Of a stretch of DNA of 9,938 bases, positions 6,214-9,938 are shown one piece after another. Position numbers and translations under genes: made by a program. The notes beneath the pieces are model-generated. The model searched no databases and was not told where the DNA came from. It saw nothing but the letters and a program-made list of their open reading frames with translations. How positions within the stretch are numbered: the stretch's first letter is position 1; the number at the start of each line of letters is the position of its first letter. The stretch comes from Thiohalocapsa sp. (GTDB lineage Bacteria; Pseudomonadota; Gammaproteobacteria; Chromatiales; Chromatiaceae): positions 1 through 9,938 of the forward strand of contig NZ_JAIFKJ010000610.1 of assembly GCF_019695415.1 (NCBI RefSeq). The letters are read 5' to 3'.

Positions 6214-6822
6214 ATGATCCTCAAGGCCATCATCGAGGACCAAGAATACAGCCTCAACGTGCCGGAGCACGTGCTCGCCGGTTGCGACGACTATTGCGAC
6301 AAGCTGGACGCGGACATGGACGCGGGCTGGCAGATGAGCCGGGAGTGGGTAGCGCAGCCGAACCGCGAGCAGCGCTGCCAGATCGTCGCCGACAAGCTGC
6401 TGACCGCGTTGGAGAAAGAGAATCACAAGCTCGGCATGCTGATGGCGGCCTACATTCTGAAGCGGCTGCCGAACGTGGCGACAGTGGAGCTCGACATCCA
6501 AGGCGAGATCCAAAACAACAGCTTCCGCTTCCATGACGCACCGACGGCCGCAGACGATGCGGCCGCGGCCACGGGTGCCGTCGAGCAGGCCGCCGCGGCC
6601 GCCGGCGCGCCAAAAGGCCTGAACCGCATGCAGGCCATGGCCCAGGCCGGCAATGATGTCACCAAGGTGTTCAAGGTGGGCAAGGCCTGGCGGTTCTCGG
6701 TGTATGACCATGCGAGCAGCACCTGGCAGGAGTCGCCGCTCATCGCTACCGAGCAGGAGGCGGAGCGCCTGCGCCAGGCCGCCTTCAGAGAGCGCTACGA
6801 AGCCCTTATCGCTGAGACTTGA
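6214..6822 (+). CDS. Conserved-looking protein of unknown function, two domains with an Ala-rich linker
   Basis: A 202-residue soluble protein that I do not recognise. The start is well supported: GGAGG at 6202-6206 lies 7 bases before the ATG at 6214. The N-terminal part (1-107) looks like a mixed alpha/beta domain: a beta-like start MILKAIIEDQEYSLNV, an acidic helix with two cysteines (Cys24, Cys28 in AGCDDYCDKLDADMDAG), a helix around 52-84, then an alternating hydrophobic strand VATVELDIQGEIQ. A linker at about 108-134 is almost all Ala, Asp, Thr and Gly. The C-terminal part (135-202) has a strand-rich KVFKVGKAWRFSVYDHAS and a charged final helix EAERLRQAAFRERYEALIAE. There are no signal peptide or membrane segments. 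It is divergent from the oxygenase gene, with 108 bases between them. Function unknown; base composition matches neighbours. Confidence 0.85.
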   Translation: MILKAIIEDQEYSLNVPEHVLAGCDDYCDKLDADMDAGWQMSREWVAQPNREQRCQIVADKLLTALEKENHKLGMLMAAYILKRLPNVATVELDIQGEIQNNSFRFHDAPTAADDAAAATGAVEQAAAAAGAPKGLNRMQAMAQAGNDVTKVFKVGKAWRFSVYDHASSTWQESPLIATEQEAERLRQAAFRERYEALIAET

Positions 6823-6853
6823 TCGCCCAGGCTTGATCGCCCACACCTGATCA
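6818..6853 (+). repeat. Short tandem repeat, period 14
   Basis: CTTGATCGCCCA occurs at 6818-6829 and again at 6832-6843, with a degenerate third copy (CCTGATCA, 6846-6853) in the same 14-base phase. The stop codon of the upstream gene lies in the first copy, and the later copies repeat the TGA. Confidence 0.8.
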
Positions 6854-6932
6854 GCAAGAACTGAGCCCGACGCCGGCCAACACCCCGGCGCACCCCAACC
6901 AACGCCGCGTCGCGCTGACTGCCCTGCCTTCG

Positions 6933-7313
6933 ATGCACGCCGCCACCGCCCCTGGTCCCAAGCCCTACGATGTCACGGCGCCGCTCGCGCTGCGCTGGCG
7001 CAGCAGCGGCACCGCCAAGGTGGTCGCAGCCTGCTTCCCGCATCCCGACGGGCTTCTGTATCTGGACCTCTTCTGGCATCGGCAAACGCCGGCGCAAGCG
7101 GCGCACCTGCTGCGCGGCGAGCTGACGGGCGAGGGCCCTTGGCGCATCGGCGATTGCGTCATCAGCGTGCTCGGCTGCCACAACACTGACCCGGACCTCG
7201 CCGATGACTTCGCGCGCTGGCGGGAATATCTCGAGAGCGATGCGGCGGCGGCAGAGTATCCGCCCCCCGGTCAGATCCGCGACATCGCCCGCCTGCTCGG
7301 CGCGAGCGTCTGA
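6933..7313 (+). CDS. Hypothetical protein, 126 residues
   Basis: A small soluble protein I do not recognise. The interior looks like genuine protein: alternating hydrophobic strands (KVVAACFPHPDGLLYLDLFW at about 29-48, PWRIGDCVISVLGC at 69-82), an aromatic-rich helix (ADDFARWREYLESD), and a Pro break before a short C-terminal helix (QIRDIARLLGAS). Three cysteines (Cys34, Cys75, Cys82) are present but form no known metal motif. No Shine-Dalgarno is visible before the ATG at 6933, so the start is tentative; a start a few codons later is possible. It lies 110 bases after the 202-residue protein and 48 bases before the permease, all on the + strand, so the three may be cotranscribed. A small hairpin (AGCCTG/CAGGCT, 7313-7335) follows the stop. 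Confidence 0.72.
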   Translation: MHAATAPGPKPYDVTAPLALRWRSSGTAKVVAACFPHPDGLLYLDLFWHRQTPAQAAHLLRGELTGEGPWRIGDCVISVLGCHNTDPDLADDFARWREYLESDAAAAEYPPPGQIRDIARLLGASV

Positions 7314-7361
7314 GCCTGCTCGCCTCTAACAGGCTAAGGTCAGCGCGAGCGCAATTCGGGC

Positions 7362-9161
7362 GTGGACGCCACCACCAGCGGACTCACCGACCTCGGCTGG
7401 CAGGGCTGGCTCAGCATCGCGCTGGTGGTATTTTGCTTCATCCTCTTCCTGCGCACGCGCGTCGCACCGGACATCGTGACCGCCGGCGCGCTGACCCTGC
7501 TGCTCGTCACCGGCGTGCTGACCGTGGAGGAGGCGCTGGCGGGCTTTGCCAACCCGGGCGTGATCACCGTCGCCGTACTCTATGTGGTGGTGAGCGGGCT
7601 CACCGAGACCGGCGCCGTGGGCTGGATCGGCCAGACACTGCTGGGCCGCCCCCGCAGCGAGCAGGACGCACGCCTGCGGCTCATGCTGCCGGCGGCAGGC
7701 CTGAGCGCTTTTCTGAACAATACACCCGTGGTGGCGATCTTCATCCCGGCGGTCATGGACTGGGCAAAGCGCCACCAGCTGTCGCTGTCGGGGCTGCTGC
7801 TCCCGTTGAGCTACGCCAGTATCGCCGGCGGTACCTGCACGCTGATCGGCACCAGCACCAACCTGGTGGTGGACGGCATGTACACCACGCGCACAGGCGA
7901 AGCGGGCCTGGCACTGCTCGAGCTCGCCTGGGTCGGCATTCCCGTGGTCGTCGTGGTCATCGTCTATCTCCAGCTCTTCGGCGCCAAGCTCCTGCCGGCG
8001 CGGACAGCGGCGACAGACAGCTTCGCGGACGTCCGCAGCTATACCGCCGAAATGCTGGTGCCGCCGGGCAGCCCGCTCGCCGGCAAGCGCATCGAAGCTG
8101 CGGGCCTGCGCCAACTCCCCGGTCTGTACCTGGTGGAGATCGAGCGCGACGGTCAGATTATGCCGGCGGTGTCCTCGCAGGCAGTGCTGCGCGCCGGCGA
8201 TCGGCTGGTGTTCGCGGGCATGTTGGATTCGGTGATGGATCTGCAGCGCATGCGCGGCCTGCGTCCGGCGACGGAGCAGGTCTTCAAGCTCGGCGGCAAG
8301 CGCCGGGACCGCTGCTTCGTGGAGGCGGTGCTGTCCAACAAGAGTCCGCTTGTCGGCCGCTCGGTGCGCGAGGGCCGGTTCCGCGCCCATTACAACGCCG
8401 CCATCATCGCGCTCTCGCGGGGCGGCGAGCGGGTGCAGCGCAAGATCGGCGATATTGTGCTGGCAGCGGGCGACACGCTGCTCCTCGAGACCCACCCCGA
8501 GTTCGTACTGCAACAGCGCAACGCCAAAGACTTCTTGGTGGTGGCCCAGTTGGGCGACGATCACCCGCCGGCGCATGAGCGCGCGCCCGTCGCCGTCGGC
8601 ATTGTCGCCGGCATGGTAGTGAGCGTCGCCGTCGGACTCTTCAGTATGCTGGAGGCGGCACTGCTTGCCGCCGGCGCCATGGTGCTCACCCGCTGCACGC
8701 CGGGCCGTATCGCCCGCCGATCACCCGACTGGCAGGTGCTGTTGGTCATCGCCACATCGCTCGGCATCGGCACCGCGCTCGAGAAGACCGGTGCCGCCGG
8801 CATGCTCGCGGGCTCACTCATCGGCCTGGCCCAGGGCATGCCTTGGCTGTCCCTGTTGCTGGTCTTCGCCGCTGCCGCGCTCCTGACGGCGCTTGCCACC
8901 AACAACGTCGCCGCAGTGCTGGTGTTCCCGGTGGCGATGGATGCCGCGCGACTCATGGACGTGAGCCCTATCCCGTTCATGGTCACCGTCATGATCGCCG
9001 CCTCCGCGGCCTTCGCGACCCCCATCGGCTATCAGACGAACCTGATGGTCTACAACGTCGGCGGCTATCGCTTCGCAGATTTTCTGCGCGCAGGTATCCC
9101 TCTGACCCTCCTGGTGGGCACCGTGACGGTGCTGCTGACCCCGGTCATCTGGCCTTTCTAG
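7362..9161 (+). CDS. SLC13/DASS-type anion permease with two internal TrkA-C (RCK_C) domains
   Basis: Inner-membrane transporter of 599 residues, in the family that includes SLC13-type sodium/sulfate symporters with an RCK_C insertion. Layout: membrane half 1 (about 15-208), two tandem cytoplasmic TrkA-C domains (about 225-300, with VPPGSPLAGKRIEAAGL and AVLRAGDRLVFAG; about 317-388, with SPLVGRSVREGRF and GDIVLAAGDTLLLE), then membrane half 2 (about 406-599). The inverted-repeat ion-binding loops are visible: FLNNTPVVAIF at 117-127 with GTSTNL at 163-168 in half 1, and ATNNVAAVL at 512-520 with TPIGYQTNLMVY at 553-564 in half 2. The substrate is probably a small anion such as sulfate or a dicarboxylate; the sequence alone does not decide. 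The start is a GTG at 7362 with no clear ribosome binding site; it is the only reasonable start before the first helix. Confidence 0.92.
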   Translation: MDATTSGLTDLGWQGWLSIALVVFCFILFLRTRVAPDIVTAGALTLLLVTGVLTVEEALAGFANPGVITVAVLYVVVSGLTETGAVGWIGQTLLGRPRSEQDARLRLMLPAAGLSAFLNNTPVVAIFIPAVMDWAKRHQLSLSGLLLPLSYASIAGGTCTLIGTSTNLVVDGMYTTRTGEAGLALLELAWVGIPVVVVVIVYLQLFGAKLLPARTAATDSFADVRSYTAEMLVPPGSPLAGKRIEAAGLRQLPGLYLVEIERDGQIMPAVSSQAVLRAGDRLVFAGMLDSVMDLQRMRGLRPATEQVFKLGGKRRDRCFVEAVLSNKSPLVGRSVREGRFRAHYNAAIIALSRGGERVQRKIGDIVLAAGDTLLLETHPEFVLQQRNAKDFLVVAQLGDDHPPAHERAPVAVGIVAGMVVSVAVGLFSMLEAALLAAGAMVLTRCTPGRIARRSPDWQVLLVIATSLGIGTALEKTGAAGMLAGSLIGLAQGMPWLSLLLVFAAAALLTALATNNVAAVLVFPVAMDAARLMDVSPIPFMVTVMIAASAAFATPIGYQTNLMVYNVGGYRFADFLRAGIPLTLLVGTVTVLLTPVIWPF

Positions 9162-9167
9162 GGAAAT

Positions 9168-9201
9168 GCCGATTTACTGACCATCTTGGCCAAAAATCGG
9201 C
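9168..9201 (+). terminator. Hairpin just after the permease stop, possible terminator
   Basis: GCCGATTT (9168-9175) pairs perfectly with AAATCGGC (9194-9201), and the 18-base loop contains a further imperfect stem TGACCA/TGGCCA. It begins 7 bases after the stop, but no T-run follows on the + strand. Further hairpins (TCCCG-AA-CGGGA at 9213-9224, and CGGGAAG/CTTCCCG at 9220-9226 with 9243-9249) overlap and exclude one another. Confidence 0.5.
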
Positions 9202-9257
9202 GGGGCGTCCTGTCCCGAACGGGAAGCGCCAATCAAACTGCACTTCCCGAGGAGACA

Positions 9258-9315
9258 TGTGTCATCTTCAATTGACACATCTAAAGAGATTTTTGTGTCA
9301 ATTATACTTCACACA
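9258..9315. promoter_or_regulatory. Two 22-bp palindromic operator-like sites, 36 bp apart
   Basis: Site 1 (9258-9279) is TGTGTCA-N8-TGACACA, a perfect palindrome. Site 2 (9294-9315) is TGTGTCA-N8-TCACACA, with one mismatch. Corresponding bases are exactly 36 bp apart. The right half of site 1 and the left half of site 2 also form a perfect 10-bp inverted repeat (AATTGACACA / TGTGTCAATT, 9270-9279 and 9294-9303). The region 9257-9335 is about 30% GC by hand count, unlike its GC-rich surroundings. It does not fit CRP (TGTGA-N6-TCACA) or FNR (TTGAT-N4-ATCAA) spacing. Confidence 0.75.
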
Positions 9316-9335
9316 TCTTCAAAATGGTTTAGACT
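9308..9335 (+). promoter_or_regulatory. Candidate promoter of the membrane-protein gene at 9458
   Basis: TTCACA (9308-9313, 5 of 6 to the -35 consensus), a 16-base spacer and TAGACT (9330-9335, 4 of 6 to the -10). The -35 overlaps the second operator-like site. An alternative -10, TATACT (9303-9308, 5 of 6), lies between its half-sites but lacks a good -35. The leader from the first candidate would be about 115 bases. Confidence 0.4.
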
Positions 9336-9350
9336 CTAGCTGGCTGTCCC

Positions 9351-9450
9351 GCCGACGGCCCCCTGCCCCGCGCCTCGTCCGCCGCCTTGGCAGGCTCACC
9401 CCGACATACGGGTTCAACGGCCGTCGGCCTCTCCCCCTGCCAGTTGGAGG
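9351..9450 (+). promoter_or_regulatory. Structured 5' leader with alternative pairings
   Basis: GCCGACGGCC (9351-9360) and GGCCGTCGGC (9419-9428) are perfect 10-base arms enclosing 58 bases. Within the loop CCTGCC (9362-9367) pairs with GGCAGG (9389-9394). The same strand TGGCAGG (9388-9394) can instead pair with CCTGCCA (9436-9442), 3 bases before the ribosome binding site region. CTCC (9431-9434) can pair with GGAG (9446-9449) of the Shine-Dalgarno. No known riboswitch class is recognised. Confidence 0.5.
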
Positions 9451-9457
9451 ATTCGAC

Positions 9458-9938
9458 GTGTCCGCTGCCGCAACCGATCAAGCCCCCACCCAAAAGCGCG
9501 ATAATGGCTTGAGCCCGCTCGGGCTGGCCCTGATCCCGCTGCTCGTGCTCTTCGCCGCCACCGTCGTCCTGTTCTGGCTGAGCCAGAGGGACATGTCCGG
9601 AACCTACAAGTACTGGGAGATCTTCGTGCCCGTGGTGGCCGTGGTCTCGCTGGTGTCGGGCTGGACCCAGGCCTATGTGAGCAACAGCAACCGCGTCTGG
9701 TACCTGCTGCGTCAGGTGATCCATTGGGGCGCTCTCATCGGGCTTCTGTACCTGCTGAACTCCCAGGGTTATCGGGAGCTGATGACCGACCAGCAGTACA
9801 CCGCACTCATGATCTACCTGCTCGCCCTGGGCACGCTGCTCGCCGCGGTGCAGATGGACATCAAGCTGATCTTCTTCTCGGCCTTCCTGGCCTTCTGCGC
9901 CTTCCTCATCGCCGTGCCGGCGGACAATCCAACCCTGA
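9458..9938 (+). CDS. Multi-pass membrane protein of unknown function, 3' end outside the window
   Basis: An open frame from the GTG at 9458, preceded by GGAGG at 9446-9450 with 7-base spacing, runs for 160 codons to the window edge without a stop. The first 20 residues (SAAATDQAPTQKRDNGLSP) are polar and probably cytoplasmic. Hydrophobic segments follow near 21-41, 53-70, 82-101, 116-131 and 135-153, joined by short loops such as SQRDMSGTYKYWE and NSQGYRELMTDQQY. There are no transporter or enzyme motifs that I recognise, and no cysteine or histidine cluster (one Cys147, one His89). The gene stands alone behind an AT-rich promoter with two palindromic sites, which suggests it is regulated separately from the permease upstream. 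Function unknown; being a real gene is supported by the ribosome binding site, codon pattern and clean hydrophobic periodicity. Confidence 0.85.
   Translation, partial: MSAAATDQAPTQKRDNGLSPLGLALIPLLVLFAATVVLFWLSQRDMSGTYKYWEIFVPVVAVVSLVSGWTQAYVSNSNRVWYLLRQVIHWGALIGLLYLLNSQGYRELMTDQQYTALMIYLLALGTLLAAVQMDIKLIFFSAFLAFCAFLIAVPADNPTL

Noticed and set aside
5431..6846. A single 471-residue - strand protein
   Set aside because: Only the part from 6105 down to 5431 is the dioxygenase; the rest is antisense to a well-supported + strand gene with a good ribosome binding site.
7326..8576. Long - strand open frame antisense to the permease
   Set aside because: His/Gln/Arg-rich translation with no family features; typical open antisense frame in GC-rich coding DNA.
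9258..9315. CRP or FNR binding sites
   Set aside because: Half-site sequence and spacing (7-8-7) do not match TGTGA-N6-TCACA or TTGAT-N4-ATCAA.
9257..9340. Small transposable element (MITE) as source of the AT-rich island
   Set aside because: No flanking target duplication or terminal repeats beyond the operator-like palindromes; position fits a promoter better.

Overview
The window is about 10 kb of GC-rich chromosomal DNA from a proteobacterium, most likely a gammaproteobacterium. That placement is an inference from the gene families (a modABC transporter, an ispB-like polyprenyl synthase, iscA/sufE iron-sulfur genes, a PiuC/YbiX-type oxygenase, a tRNA-Pro with an encoded CCA). A sulfur-oxidising or halophilic relative of Ectothiorhodospiraceae is a guess from general gene style, not shown by the sequence. 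Three of the ten protein genes whose start lies in the window use GTG.

Left part (1-2200, + strand): the 3' end of modA, then modB and modC, forming a molybdate/tungstate ABC importer. The modA frame carries an in-frame amber codon 19 codons before its natural end, yet the sequence beyond it still reads as a normal ModA C-terminus. The modA-modB gap is filled by heptad repeats that run right up to the modB start codon. Two hairpins follow modC. The second is a terminator for the tRNA-Pro(CGG) on the opposite strand.

Middle (2205-5430): tRNA-Pro(CGG) and ispB on the - strand, the latter with a clear TTGACA promoter. After a gene-free stretch of about 400 bases come, on the + strand, a LON-substrate-binding-domain protein, an IscA-type Fe-S carrier with its own probable promoter, and SufE with its catalytic Cys51. 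The last residues of SufE are encoded by a second heptad-repeat palindrome, which sits between sufE and the convergent oxygenase gene.

Right part (5431-9938): a PKHD-type Fe(II)/2-oxoglutarate dioxygenase on the - strand faces away from an unrecognised 202-residue protein with two domains and an Ala-rich linker. These are followed by an unrecognised 126-residue protein and a 599-residue SLC13-type permease with two internal TrkA-C (RCK_C) domains. Then comes a sharply AT-rich promoter region (about 30% GC) with two copies of a 22-bp palindrome exactly 36 bp apart and a leader with competing RNA pairings. It precedes a GTG-started multi-pass membrane protein of unknown function that runs off the window.

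Most of the window is ordinary housekeeping and transport. The most unusual parts are the regulated-looking promoter and leader of the last gene, the heptad-repeat elements that intrude on gene ends, and the amber codon in modA. I see no CRISPR array, insertion sequence, integrase, prophage gene or defence system.
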